From Rhizobium sp. 18055 (GTDB lineage Bacteria > Pseudomonadota > Alphaproteobacteria > Rhizobiales > Rhizobiaceae): a DNA stretch of 64,000 bases. Position 1 is the first letter of the stretch, and every line of letters starts with the position of its first letter. Positions 17,736 to 28,740 of this stretch are shown here, in pieces. Below the pieces are notes generated by a model, which saw only the letters and a list, made by a program, of their open reading frames with translations, made no database searches and was not told where the DNA came from. Location of the stretch: assembly GCF_902706285.1 (NCBI RefSeq), contig NZ_CACSKD010000012.1:1-64000 (forward strand), written 5' to 3'. The position numbers and the translations under genes were made by a program.

Positions 17736-19067
17736 ATGGGCACCCGGTTCAGACTTTTTGTACAGCCTCCGTTTGCGGATGCGCGCTCCAGCCCCGAGAT
17801 TGTCGAGGTCTCGTCTCGACCGGGGAGTGTGACAGCAGGACCCGCCGACGATCGCATGTTTGTTGTGGAGCCGGTCGGCAAGACCTGTCCATACGGTGTG
17901 AACCGCGGGCCGCTGGGGACGCCGTACTTATACCTGGCACCATGGACAGGAAAAATCCTCGAGCCGAGCGAGCCCGACAGATACGGCGATTTCGATCATC
18001 TGCGACCCTCGATGCCCGGCTTCGAGGCCGCGCATGTCTTCGGTTGCGTGCGTTTCACGCTGGATGTGTGGGAACGCTATCTTGGACAGCCGATCGTCTG
18101 GCATTTTAGAGATCACTATGACCGGCTGGAAATCTCGATCCTGCCGCAGTGGGACAACGCGCAATTGGGCTATGGCTACCTCGAAGTTGGCAGCCAGTTC
18201 GAGAAGGATGGACGTGTCCTTCCGTTCAGCCTGGATTTCGACGTCATCGCCCATGAGGTCGGGCACGCGATCATTTTCAGCGCACTCGGCGTGCCGCACC
18301 CTGGAACCGAATACCCCGAATATCTTGGTTTCCACGAGGCGTTCTCCGACTGCGTGTCGCTGATTGCCGCCATGCATTTTCCGTCGGTGATCGACAATGT
18401 TCTCGCTGAGACCCGCGGCAATCTCTACCTTGCCAATCGCCTGGCGCGCTTTTCAGAATTTTCGCCGCATCGCCAGATACGCTCGGCCAGCAATAAGCGC
18501 ACGATGGCCGAATTCGTTCGCGGATGGAAGGACGAGCATGAGCTCTCGCAACCGCTTACCGGTGCGATCTTCGACATCCTTGTCGACATCTTTCACGAGA
18601 GCCTGGTAGCGCGCGGCCTTATCTCTCGTGCCATCGAAGATCTCGCAGATACGGCCGAGTTCGATGCGGATGCCGAGGTGCTTGTGCAGCACGCTTTCGA
18701 CCGCGCTTTCGCGCGCAATTCAGACGGATTTGTCCAGGCGCTGGTCGATGCACGCGATATCGTCGGGACTTATCTGGCGGAAACCCTGTGGGCTCTTGCT
18801 CCCAACTTCCTCGACTATGGCGACGTTGCGAGAACGATGCTTGCAGTCGATCAGGCCGAATCCGACGGCGAGTTCGCACGGATAATCAGCAGAAACTTCA
18901 AGCAAAGAGGGATCGGCGAGTTGCACGCTGGCGTGCATGTCAAAGGCTGCGAGCACCGTAGCCATATCCATTCTGCACGCACGTTACTGCCGATCGATCA
19001 TCTCGCGTTTCCGAAGATGCGCTATCGCGAGAAATTTCTGCTGTCGAAATCATCTAGGGCTCAATAA
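17736..19067 (+). CDS. Putative gluzincin-type zinc metallopeptidase
   Basis: 443 residues. H173-EVG-H177 lies in a hydrophobic helix (FDVIAHEVGHAIIF), and E201 lies in FHEAFSD 24 residues later. That matches the HExxH...(N/G)ExxSD arrangement of thermolysin/fungalysin-like (M4/M36) gluzincins. No recognisable signal peptide or propeptide is present, unlike typical secreted M4/M36 enzymes. The N-terminal 60 residues, with CPYGVNRGPLGTPYLYL, are not familiar. It is followed at 20 and 32 bp by two small unrecognised genes, so the three probably form one transcript. Peptidase fold is likely; substrate unknown. Confidence 0.7.
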   Translation: MGTRFRLFVQPPFADARSSPEIVEVSSRPGSVTAGPADDRMFVVEPVGKTCPYGVNRGPLGTPYLYLAPWTGKILEPSEPDRYGDFDHLRPSMPGFEAAHVFGCVRFTLDVWERYLGQPIVWHFRDHYDRLEISILPQWDNAQLGYGYLEVGSQFEKDGRVLPFSLDFDVIAHEVGHAIIFSALGVPHPGTEYPEYLGFHEAFSDCVSLIAAMHFPSVIDNVLAETRGNLYLANRLARFSEFSPHRQIRSASNKRTMAEFVRGWKDEHELSQPLTGAIFDILVDIFHESLVARGLISRAIEDLADTAEFDADAEVLVQHAFDRAFARNSDGFVQALVDARDIVGTYLAETLWALAPNFLDYGDVARTMLAVDQAESDGEFARIISRNFKQRGIGELHAGVHVKGCEHRSHIHSARTLLPIDHLAFPKMRYREKFLLSKSSRAQ

Positions 19068-19087
19068 CCAGGTGGACGGAGGGAGAC

Positions 19088-19678
19088 ATGGCAGACAAAG
19101 AAACCTTGCTTGGCGTATCGGCGGTTTATCTGTTCGGGCGCGAAATCAGCGATCTGATTCTCAGGGGCGGCGTTTACCAGCCTCTGGTCGGACCTCAACT
19201 CGGTGCGAACAGTTTTCTGAGGGGCCAGCTTAGTGCGAACGAGGCGACGCTCGCGCGCATTTACGCTTTCTCTTTCGAGGGAGCTTTCATCGAACTGAGC
19301 CGGCCGGCGATCTTCATCGTCCACGGCAGCGGCGCGTTTCCCGATGATCCCCCTCCGAGGAACGCCGAGGGCGATATCGAATATGACCGATTGTATCGCT
19401 CTCCGGGTTCGAGTGCGCGAACAGGCCTCGGCTACCAAATTGGCGCTCTCGCCAAGGACATGAAGGTTTGGATTTACGACAAGGGCGATTTCTCGATGAG
19501 GCTCGATGCCGAAACGGGAACCTTTGAGCAAATCCTGCTCTCGGTCGAGGCTTCGTCTGACCCCAGGGGAGTGGCAAGCGGCGGACTGTCCAGATCGGGT
19601 GGTGCCCTGTCGCGTTCAGGCGGCGTGATGTCAAGATCGGGCGGGTTCATCCCTCGGAGATCGGGTGAAAATGATTGA
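19088..19678 (+). CDS. Unrecognised 196-residue protein with SRSGG repeat tail
   Basis: No family recognised. The start ATG follows GGAGGGAGAC, a strong ribosome site. Residues 1-150 look globular (KETLLGVSAVYLFGREI..., an IFIVHGSGAFP strand-rich centre). The last 40 residues are low complexity with three near-copies of (L/M)SRSGG followed by a basic SGGFIPRRSGE end. There is no signal peptide or membrane segment. It lies between the metallopeptidase and the next small protein with tight spacing, suggesting a joint role, perhaps substrate, regulator or exported partner. The last is inference only. Confidence 0.7.
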   Translation: MADKETLLGVSAVYLFGREISDLILRGGVYQPLVGPQLGANSFLRGQLSANEATLARIYAFSFEGAFIELSRPAIFIVHGSGAFPDDPPPRNAEGDIEYDRLYRSPGSSARTGLGYQIGALAKDMKVWIYDKGDFSMRLDAETGTFEQILLSVEASSDPRGVASGGLSRSGGALSRSGGVMSRSGGFIPRRSGEND

Positions 19679-19710
19679 TCCACGGGTAAGGACGGACCAG
19701 GGAGGCAAAC

Positions 19711-20049
19711 ATGCCCGCAAAACCCAATGTTAAAATTCTGCGTATCGACGACCCCGATCCTGTGGAAGCGCCGTTGGGCGCTCGAACGGATTTCAAGCTG
19801 ATAGGCTACGGCTTCAGTGACGATATGCATGTCTATATATCGACCAAGGCAGACGGTAGCGATGACGTTGATGTCGCGTTACGTCAGGACAAGTCCGCAA
19901 CGAGGACCGAAAAGGTATGGCCACTCACCGCCAGGCCAGGGCTTGGCGCTCTATCTGGTCAGAAGGAGGAGGAGCGGCCAGTTTTGTGGATTGTGATAAA
20001 ACTCAATGGCGCGTTGGAAGACTCCTATCAGGGATTCATACTCGTCTGA
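19711..20049 (+). CDS. Unrecognised 112-residue small protein
   Basis: ATG at 19711 follows CCAGGGAGGCAAAC. The 112 residues are predicted beta-rich, acidic and soluble, with an Ig/IPT-like feel (APLGARTDFKLIGYGFSDDMHVYIS), but I cannot assign a family. It is third in the peptidase cluster, 32 bp after the SRSGG protein, and codon use matches its neighbours. It probably shares their transcript. No signal sequence. Confidence 0.65.
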   Translation: MPAKPNVKILRIDDPDPVEAPLGARTDFKLIGYGFSDDMHVYISTKADGSDDVDVALRQDKSATRTEKVWPLTARPGLGALSGQKEEERPVLWIVIKLNGALEDSYQGFILV

Positions 20050-20543
20050 TTTTTCGAGATCTAACCAACAAGCCCGCCGACCTTTGCCGGATCGTCCGGC
20101 GCGCGCAGGCAGATGTGGCGCGTGGAGAGACCACGACAGTCGAGTGGTGCTATCTGCGACGGGAAGCCTGTTCTGCGATGCATGATTGAGATGTATCCGG
20201 CTGCTGCGTGCAACGCCTGGGGGCCACTGTCGAGGTGGTGTGGGGCATCCGTATCAATCGCGGGACAGTCTCCGATCTCAACGGCAAGATCGACGCGACG
20301 ATCGAGGAATGACGGAACAGGTGCGCACATGCGTGAATATGGATTGACCTGACCGTCAAGACAGGGCTTTCTCTGTGCGACGACATGGCTCTTGTGCCTG
20401 TGGTGATCGGCGCGGGAGGCGGTATTCACCCAATTGCAAGGCGAAGAGCCGACACTGAATTCCAAGGGAGGAGTACGCGCCTCCAGCAATGCCTCGATTG
20501 AATCGGGACGTGCTGGAAACCCTTCATCGGTGGGACTCCCGCA
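20050..20543. other. Intergenic region upstream of eutB with a dyad
   Basis: No convincing gene in 494 bp. A short hairpin GCCGGA-TCG-TCCGGC (20086-20100) follows the previous cluster. A dyad TTGAC-N6-GTCAA at 20344-20359 lies 185 bp before eutB and could be an operator; no cognate regulator gene is next to it. Confidence 0.35.
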
Positions 20544-21929
20544 ATGGCATACAGCACGACGATCGAGCGAACCCGGTTTGGCTTTGGCGATCTCAAGGAT
20601 CTCCTCGCCAAGGCAACGCCGGAACGATCAGGCGACCAGCTCGCCGGGATCGCGGCGGCCGGCCCGGTCGAGCGGCTGGCGGCGCAGATGGCGTTGGCCG
20701 ATCTGCCGCTGAAAGCGTTTCTGGCCGAGGAAGTGATCCCGTCGGATGACGACGAGGTCTCGGCGCTGATCGCCAAGCAGTTCGATGCCGCTGCATTTTC
20801 CCCGATCAGTGCGTTGACCGTCGGCGAGTTTCGCGAGTGGCTGCTGAAGCCCGAGACCGGACAGCGCCAGCTTGAGGCGATCACCTACGGAATTACACCG
20901 GAGATGCTGGCCGGCGTGTCGAAGATCATGCGGCTGCAGGATCTGATCGCGGTTGCGGCCAAGCGGCAGGTGGTGACGCGGTTCCGCAACACGATCGGTC
21001 TGGCCGGACGGTTATCGACGCGCAACCAGCCGAACCATCCGACAGACGACAGCCGCGGCATTGCGGCCTCTGCCATCGACGGGCTGCTGATGGGCTCCGG
21101 CGATGCTGTTATCGGCGTCAATCCGGCGACCGATAGCGTCGAGGACTATGTGCGCATCGTCTCGCTGCTCGACGAGATTCGCGAGCGGCTGGCAATCCCG
21201 ACGCAGACCTGTTGCCTCGGCCATGTGACGACGGCGATCCAGGCTGCCGAGGCCGGAGCACCGATCGACCTGATGTTCCAGTCCGTTGCCGGATCGCAGA
21301 AGGCCAATGAGGGCTTCGGCATCAATCTGGCGCTTCTGAAAGAGGCGCATGAGGCCGGGCGCTCGTTGAAGCGCGGCATGCCCGGCGCCAATCTGATGTA
21401 TTTCGAAACCGGGCAGGGAGCGGCGCTCTCGGCTGACGCGCATTTCGGCGTCGATCAGCAGACGATGGAGACCCGGGCCTATGCCGTGGCACGCGAGTTC
21501 GATCCGCTGCTGGTCAACACCGTTGTCGGGTTTATCGGCCCCGAGTATCTTTTCAACGGCAAGCAGATCATCCGCGCCGGTCTCGAGGATCATTTCTGCG
21601 GCAAGCTGCTCGGCCTGCCGATGGGCGTCGATGTTTGCTACACCAATCATGCCGATGCCGACCAGGAAGACATGGATACGCTGTTGACGTTGCTGTGCGC
21701 GGCGAACGTCAACTTCGTCATTACCGTGCCCGGTGCCGATGACATCATGCTGAACTATCAGTCGCTCTCCCACCACGACGCTGTGTTCTGCCGCGAAACC
21801 CTTGGCCGCCCACCGGCGCCTGAGTTCGAGACGTGGCTGCGCGATGTCGGGCTTACCAACGATGCCGGCGCCCTATCCGGCGCTCCTGTGATGCTGACCG
21901 ATTATTTCTCGAGGGCTGCCCTTGTCTAA
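20544..21929 (+). CDS. eutB: Ethanolamine ammonia-lyase large subunit
   Basis: 461 residues, the normal EutB length, with a TIM-barrel core. It contains family stretches such as TRNQPNHPTDDSRGIAAS and the active-site-side FETGQGAALSADAHFGVDQQTMETRAYAVAR. With EutC it forms the adenosylcobalamin-dependent enzyme splitting ethanolamine into acetaldehyde and ammonia. Its stop lies 8 bp inside the eutC frame, so the pair is coupled. No ethanolamine permease, reactivase EutA, aldehyde dehydrogenase or microcompartment gene is in the window, which fits the minimal eutBC-only organisation of soil proteobacteria. Confidence 0.95.
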   Translation: MAYSTTIERTRFGFGDLKDLLAKATPERSGDQLAGIAAAGPVERLAAQMALADLPLKAFLAEEVIPSDDDEVSALIAKQFDAAAFSPISALTVGEFREWLLKPETGQRQLEAITYGITPEMLAGVSKIMRLQDLIAVAAKRQVVTRFRNTIGLAGRLSTRNQPNHPTDDSRGIAASAIDGLLMGSGDAVIGVNPATDSVEDYVRIVSLLDEIRERLAIPTQTCCLGHVTTAIQAAEAGAPIDLMFQSVAGSQKANEGFGINLALLKEAHEAGRSLKRGMPGANLMYFETGQGAALSADAHFGVDQQTMETRAYAVAREFDPLLVNTVVGFIGPEYLFNGKQIIRAGLEDHFCGKLLGLPMGVDVCYTNHADADQEDMDTLLTLLCAANVNFVITVPGADDIMLNYQSLSHHDAVFCRETLGRPPAPEFETWLRDVGLTNDAGALSGAPVMLTDYFSRAALV

Positions 21930-22716
21930 GTTTAACGCCACCGAACTGAAGGCCGACTATAATCCGGCAACCGTCGATCTGGCCGAGATGACCGATGCGC
22001 GCGTGTCGCTCGGGCGTTTCGGATCGGGTGCGCCGACCAAGGCGCAGCTGGCATTCCAGCTGGATCATGCGCGTGCGCGTGAGGCGGTCTGGTCGACCGT
22101 CGATGAAGACAGGGTCAGGAACGAGATCGAGGCGCTGGGGCTTGGTGTCGTCTCGGTCGAAAGCATGGCGGAAGATCGCAGCAGCTATCTGCGACGGCCC
22201 GATCTCGGGCGCAGGCTATCGCCGGCTTCCGCCGAACGGCTGGCCGCCCTGCCGCAGGACGCCAAGGGGTCAGATGTCGTCATCACCATCGCCGACGGGC
22301 TGTCTTCGAGTGCTGTCGATATCAACGCGGTGGCGCTTGTCAGAGAACTGGTGGTTTTCCTGGGCGATGCAGGGCTTTGCCTCGGGCCGGTCGTCATCGC
22401 GCGCCAGGCGCGGGTGGCGCTTGCGGATCAAATCGGTGAAATTCTGGGCGCGAGGTTGACGATCGCGCTGATCGGAGAACGCCCCGGCCTTTCCGCCGCG
22501 GACAGTCTCGGTGCCTATATTACCTACGAGCCTGCCGTCGGGACGCCGGATTCCCGGCGCAACTGCGTGTCGAACATGCGCGATGGCGGCCTATCCATGG
22601 AGCAGGCGGCACGGACGATCGCAGGACTGGTCACCAATATGACCAATACCGGCGTCAGCGGCGTCGGCCTGAAGGACGCGTTGCTGCGCTTGGCGAGCAA
22701 CTCGTCGGCGGCGTGA
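21922..22716 (+). CDS. eutC: Ethanolamine ammonia-lyase small subunit
   Basis: 264 residues of EutC type: the DARVSLGRFGSGAPTKAQLAFQLDHARAR-like N-terminal motif, VVIARQARVALADQIGE, and the C-terminal block TYEPAVGTPDSRRNCVSNMR (conserved Cys region). It provides most of the cobalamin-binding surface of the holoenzyme. The start overlaps eutB by 8 bp. Length and motifs are normal. Confidence 0.95.
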   Translation: MSKFNATELKADYNPATVDLAEMTDARVSLGRFGSGAPTKAQLAFQLDHARAREAVWSTVDEDRVRNEIEALGLGVVSVESMAEDRSSYLRRPDLGRRLSPASAERLAALPQDAKGSDVVITIADGLSSSAVDINAVALVRELVVFLGDAGLCLGPVVIARQARVALADQIGEILGARLTIALIGERPGLSAADSLGAYITYEPAVGTPDSRRNCVSNMRDGGLSMEQAARTIAGLVTNMTNTGVSGVGLKDALLRLASNSSAA

Positions 22717-23541
22717 TTTAGCGTTCGCTGGATAAGCGCGGACTGATTCGGCCAGCTTCGCTGCACGGCAGGCGAACAAGCTGCAAAATGGCCCAAAATA
22801 GGTCGCGGTCGGGCCTCCGGTCCGGCCGTACGGCAAGCTGCAAGAGCGCTTGGATCTTGGCTTGTGCGCCGGTTGCCCGATCAGGCGAGACCGAAATCTC
22901 AACATGACAGGCATTTCAATTCGCGTTTCCACTTCACAGACAATATTGAATCTACTTGATAATATTTGGAAAATGTCGGTTTTATAACGGATATATTACA
23001 GCTATCTTTCATTCCTTGGTAAATCGAAACGTCGGAGCGGGATCATCGTTTTCGCATCGAATTCTTAGGCGCATTTGGCCTTGGAAATTTTCTCGTATGT
23101 TTCGATTGCATCTAGTTGATCCATATTTTAGTCTTTAAAAGGCCGATTGTGTTGCAATCGGCAGCCGAGATCGAGTGGTCATTAACTGGAAATTAAAGAC
23201 TGCTGAATAAGACTTTTCTTCGTCGCGATAGTTCTGCCGAAGAACGCGTTGTGCCTGTTTGTGCCAAACACATTCAGGTCGCCGTGTTGCAAAGTGAGAC
23301 ATTCGTGTTCACGGCGTAGGGATCAGAGTCACTTTGTGGCTCTGGGCGCATGATGCCCCTCCGATGCGCTGGCTCGAGCGAGCCATGTCAAGTTCAATAT
23401 ATTTTCTTCCGATACGGAACCTGGATCGTCGCCGATGGTGGCGCCTGGTGAACGCTTTGCGTCGCCAGCGAACGCCGGGTGCATTTGGCCGACGGAATGG
23501 GAATAGCTTTTTTGATCAGCCAACACGAGGGGCGCTCGTCT
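22717..23541. promoter_or_regulatory. Long AT-rich leader of the giant repeat gene: hairpin, CtrA-like box and dyad
   Basis: 825 bp without a convincing gene, AT-rich from about 22930 to 23220. It contains a hairpin with an 8-bp stem, GCCGATTG/CAATCGGC (23142-23162), flanked by TTTAAAA on its left. It also has a full CtrA-form box TTAA-N7-TTAA at 23182-23196 and a perfect dyad TGTTTG-TGC-CAAACA at 23256-23270. The two boxes lie 270-360 bp before the start codon, implying a long 5' UTR if they control this gene. Function is inferred from form only. Confidence 0.45.
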
Positions 23542-26500
23542 ATGACTTCCATTGTTACTTCTTTGACCGTCAACCAGATCCGGGCTCTTTCGACCACCGC
23601 GATCTCCAGTCTTTCTTCCGACGACGTTGCCGCGCTGAACACGGCGCAGATCAAGGCGCTCAGCTCAACACAGCTTGGAGCGATCGAAACACGGGACTTC
23701 GTCGCCCTTTCCTCGACCCAGATGGCGGCCGTATCGGCAACTGCCATCGTCGGCCTGAAGCTGGACCAGCTGGCCGTTCTTTCCACGGCGCAGCTCGGCG
23801 GCTTCTCAACGAGCCAGATGGCCGCGCTCTCGACCACTGAAGTCGCAGCCCTTTCATCGGACCAGCTCAGCGCCCTGAGCACTGCGCAGGTTGGCGCACT
23901 GAATTCCAAGCAGCTCGCAACCCTTTCCTCCGACGATATTGCAGCGCTGACGACCGAGCAGGTCGCTTCGCTCAAGACCGCGCAGATCGCAGCGCTGAGC
24001 ACGGCACAGCTTGCAGCCTTCTCGACCGATCAGGTTGAAGCACTGACGACGTTGCAGGCCGGCGCGTTGACCTCGGGTCAGCTCGGCGCCATGTCGTCCG
24101 ACGATATTGCAACCTTCTCGACCGACGAAATCGCTGCCATCAGCACGAAGGCGCTTGCCGGTCTGACCACGGACGGCCTCGCCGGCCTCAGCACCGACCA
24201 GATTGCCGTGCTGAAAACCGGCCAGATCGCAGCGCTGACCAGCACCCAGGTTGGCGCGCTGTCGACCGACCAGATCGTCACTCTCAGCTCGACGCAGATT
24301 GGCGCTTTGAGCTCCAAGCAGGTCGCGGCGCTCAGCACCGATGAAGTGGCTGCATTCACCACCGAACAGGTTGCGTCTCTGAAGACCACCCAGATCGCTG
24401 TGCTGAACACTGCCCAGCTTGCCGCGCTTTCCACCGACCAGGTCGAAGCTCTGACGACCGCACAGGCCGGCGCATTGTCCGCAGCCCAGCTCGGCGCCAT
24501 GTCGACCGACGATATCGCAACGTTCTCGACCGACGAGATCGCAGCCATCAGCACCAAAGCAGTTCAGGGTCTCTCCACAGCGACACTTGCGGCACTGACA
24601 ACGGAGCAGGTCGGGGCTCTCAAGACCAGCCAGATCGGACTGTTGAGCAGCACGCAGATCAAGGCGCTTTCGACGGATCAGATCGTTGCTCTCAGCACGG
24701 ATCAGATCGGCGCCCTGAACTCCAAGCAGGTTGCAGCTCTGACCACAGACGAAGTCGCGGCCTTCACGACCGAACAGGTCGCTTCGCTGAAGACCGGCCA
24801 GATCGCTGCGATGAACAACACGCAGATCGCGGCCATGTCGTCCGAGCAGATCGAGGCGCTGTCCAGCGCGCAGATCGGCGCGATGACCTCGGCCGAACTT
24901 GCTGCCCTGTCCACCGATGATATCGCCACCTTCTCGACCGACGAGATCGCGGCCATCAGCACCAAGGCGCTTGCCGGTCTTACCACCAGCAACCTCGCAG
25001 CACTCTCGACCGAACAGATCGGCGCTCTGAAGACCACTCAGGTTGCACTTTTGAGCAGCAGCCAGATCGGGTCTCTGACGACCGACCAGATCGTCTCCCT
25101 GAGCACCGATCAGGTTGGTGTGCTGAACTCCAAGCAGATTGCAGCCCTGACGGCTGACGAAGTTGCAGCGCTCTCCACCGATCAGGTCGCCATTCTCAAG
25201 ACGAGCCAGGTTGTTGCGCTGAACTCCACGCAGATCGCGGCGATGTCGTCCGACCAGCTCGAGGCCCTGACCAGCACGCAGATCGGCGTTCTGAGCTCGG
25301 TTCAGCTCAGCGCGATGTCCACCGAAGACCTCGGAACCTTCACAACCGACGAAATTGCAGCCATCAGCACGAAGTCGCTTGGGGGGCTTTCCACCGATGA
25401 CCTTGCATCGTTCACGACAGAACAGGTCGCCGCTCTGAAGACCAGCCAGATCGCTCTCCTGAGCAGCAGCCAGGTCGCGTCGCTGACAACCGACCAGATC
25501 GTCGCCCTGAGCACTGATCAGGTCGGTGCGCTGAACTCCAAGCAGATTGCCGCACTCAAGACCGATGAAGTCGCAGCGCTGTCGACCGACCAGGTTGCCG
25601 TTCTGAAGTCCACCCAGATCACTGCCCTGAGCAGCACGCAGGTCGCGGTACTGTCCTCCGATCAGGTCGAGGCGTTGACGAGCACTCAGGTCGGCGTTCT
25701 GACCGCAACTCAACTCGGCGCGATGAACACCGATGGCATTGCAGCCTTCTCGACCGACGAGATCGCAGCGATCAACACGAAGGCCGTGACGGCTCTCGCT
25801 ACAGCCACCATCGCCGCCTTCACGACCGATCAGGTCACAGCCCTGAAGACAAGCCAGGTCGCACTGCTCAGCAGCAGCCAGATCGCGTCCCTCTCCACTG
25901 ACCAGATCGTCGCCCTCAGCACCGATCAGGTCGGCGTACTGAACTCCAAGCAGGTTGCGGCCCTGACGACTGACGAAGTTGCAGCGCTGTCGACCGAACA
26001 GGTCGCCATCCTGAAGACGGGCCAGGTTTCCGCTCTCACCTCGACCCAGATCGGTGCGCTTTCCACCGACCAGATCGACGTGCTGACCAGCACGCAGATC
26101 GGCGTTCTGACATCGGCCCAGATCGGCGCGATGTCCACGGATGACGTCGCCACCTTCACGACCGACGAAATCGCGGCGATCAGCACAAAGGCGCTGTCAG
26201 GTCTCTCCACCGACGACGTTGCAGCCCTCGGCACCGACCAGGTCGGTGCCCTGACGACGAGCCAGGTTGCACTTCTGAGCAGCACCCAGGTTGCGGCATT
26301 CACCACCGACCAGATCGCGGCTCTGAGCACCGACCAGATTGGTGTCCTGACCTCCGTGCAGGTTGGCGCTCTGACGACAGATGACGTCGCGGCGCTTTCC
26401 ACCGATCAGATTGCAATCCTGAAGACAGGCCAGATCGCGGCGCTCAAGACCGCCCAGATCGAAGCAATGTCGACGGATCAGGTCGAAATCCTCAGCAGTT

Positions 26501-28740
26501 CGCAGGTTGCTGCCCTTACCGCGGCCCAGATCGGTGCGATGTCCAGTGAAGACATTGCCACCTTCACGACCGACGATATCGCGGCGATCAACACCTCGGC
26601 TATCCCGCAGCTGTCCACCGACGATCTTGCCGCCCTCAGCACCGACCAGGTCGTTGCCCTGAAGACAAGCCAGGTCGCGCTGCTCAGCAGCACGCAGATC
26701 GCGTCCCTCTCCACTGACCAGATCGCCGCACTCAGCACCGATCAGGTCGGCGCGCTCAACTCCAAGCAGGTTGCAGCTCTGACCACCGACGAAGTGGCGG
26801 CACTGTCGACCGAACAGGTCGCCATTCTGAAGACCGGCCAGATCGCATCGCTGAGCACGTCGCAGCTTGCAGCAATGTCGACCGATCAGGTCGAAGCGCT
26901 GACAAGCACGCAGATCAGCACTCTGACCGCGGCTCAGCTCGGCGCAATGTCGACGGACGATGTCGTCACCTTCACGACCGACGAAATCGCCTCGATCAGC
27001 ACGAAGGCTCTGGCGGGTATCTCGACGGATGACCTTGCAGCGCTCTCGACCGAACAGGTCGCCGCTCTCAAGACCAACCAGATCGCTCTTCTGAGCAGCA
27101 GCCAGGTGGCGGCGTTCACCACTGACCAGATCGTCGCACTCAGCACCGATCAGGTTGGCGCTCTGAACTCCACGCAGGTCAAGGCTCTGACCACCGATGA
27201 GGTGGCGGCGCTCTCGACCGGCCAGGTCGCTTCGCTGAAGACCAGCCAGATCACGGCGCTGAACAACACGCAGATCGCAGCGATGTCCACGGACCAGATC
27301 GAGGCACTGACCAGTGCGCAGATCGGCTCCATGACATCGACTGAACTCAGCGCGCTGTCCACCGACGACATCATCACCTTCTCGACCGATGAAATCGCGG
27401 CAATCAGCACGAAGGCTGTGGGTGGTCTCACCACCGACAACATCGCGGCCCTCACCACCGATCAGGTTGGTGCCCTGCAGACAAACCAGATCGCTCTTCT
27501 GAGCAGCAGCCAGGTGGCAGCATTCACCACCGACCAGGTCGCTGCACTGAGCACCGATCAGGTTGGCGCCCTGAGCTCCACGCAGGTCAAGGCACTGACG
27601 ACCGATGAGGTTGCAGCGCTCTCGACCGAACAGGTTGCCATTCTGAAGACGACCCAGATTGCGGCCCTGAGCAGCACGCAGATCGAGGCCATGTCGACCG
27701 ACCAGCTCGAGGCACTGACCACCGATCAGGTCAGCGTCCTGACTTCGGCTCAGCTGACTGCGATGTCGACTGACGATCTGGTTACCTTCTCGACGGATGA
27801 GATCGCGGCGATCAGCACGAAGGCTCTGTCGGGCCTATCCACTGACGACGTGGCAGCACTCACCACCGACCAGGTCGGTGCCCTGAAGACGAGCCAGATC
27901 GCGCTTCTGAGCAGCACTCAGATCGCGGCTCTGACCACCGACCAGGTTGCTGCGCTGAGCACCGATCAGGTTGGCGCTCTGAACTCCACACAGGTCAAGG
28001 CACTGACGACCGATGAGGTTGCAGCGCTCTCGACCGAACAGGTTGCGGTTCTGAAGACAACCCAGGTTGCCGCTCTGAGCAGCACCCAGATTGCGGCAAT
28101 GTCGACGGATCAGATCGAAATCCTCAGCAGCTCGCAGGTCTCTGCCTTGACGGCGGCCCAGATCGGCGCGATGTCCACGGACGACATTGCAACCTTCTCG
28201 ACCGACGACATCGCGGCGATCAGCACGAAGGCTGTAGCCGAGCTGACCACCGCCAGCCTGACGGCGTTCACCACCGAACAGGTCACTGCTCTGCAGACCA
28301 ACCAGATCGCACTGCTGACTAGCAGCCAGATCGCGGCGTTCACCACCGACCAGATCGTTGCCTTCAGCACCGACCAGGTTGGCGCCCTGAACTCCAAGCA
28401 GGTTGCGGCTCTCACCACGGATGAAGTCGCAGCGCTCTCGACCGACCAGGTTGGTGTTCTGAAGACGACCCAGATTGCGGCGCTCAACAGCTCGCAGATC
28501 GAAGCGATGTCGACGGATCAGATCGGGATCCTCGACAGCGACCAGATTGCGGCTCTGACGTCGGCGCAGATCGGCTCCATGTCCACCGATGACATTGCAA
28601 CCTTCTCGACAGACGAGATTGCGGCAATCAGCACGAAGGCTCTTTCGGGTCTCTCTACTGATGACATCTCGGCCATGAGCAGCGATCAGCTGGAAGCCTT
28701 CACGACCACGCAGGTTTCTCTGCTGAACAGCGCGCAGGTG
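23542..28740 (+). repeat. 24-bp coding tandem array with 408-bp higher-order period
   Basis: Each octapeptide is a 24-bp unit, and seventeen units make a 408-bp super-unit. The TTC-TCG/ACG mark that begins each super-unit ends at 24120, 24528, 24936, 25344, 25752, 26160, 26568, 26976, 27384, 27792, 28200 and 28608: eleven perfect intervals. The copy before 24120 is degenerate. Synonymous variation between super-units is high while amino-acid positions are kept, so the array is old or under protein-level selection rather than a fresh duplication. Confidence 0.95.

Noticed and set aside
23854..25713. 619-codon minus-strand frame and others (24078-28968) opposite the giant repeat gene
   Set aside because: Their repeating translation is the mirror of the 24-bp units; no ribosome sites or families. 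The plus frame is continuous and has start, stop and terminator.
23542..28740. Possible CRISPR-like array
   Set aside because: Units are contiguous 24-bp coding repeats without spacers and form an open 5.2-kb frame.
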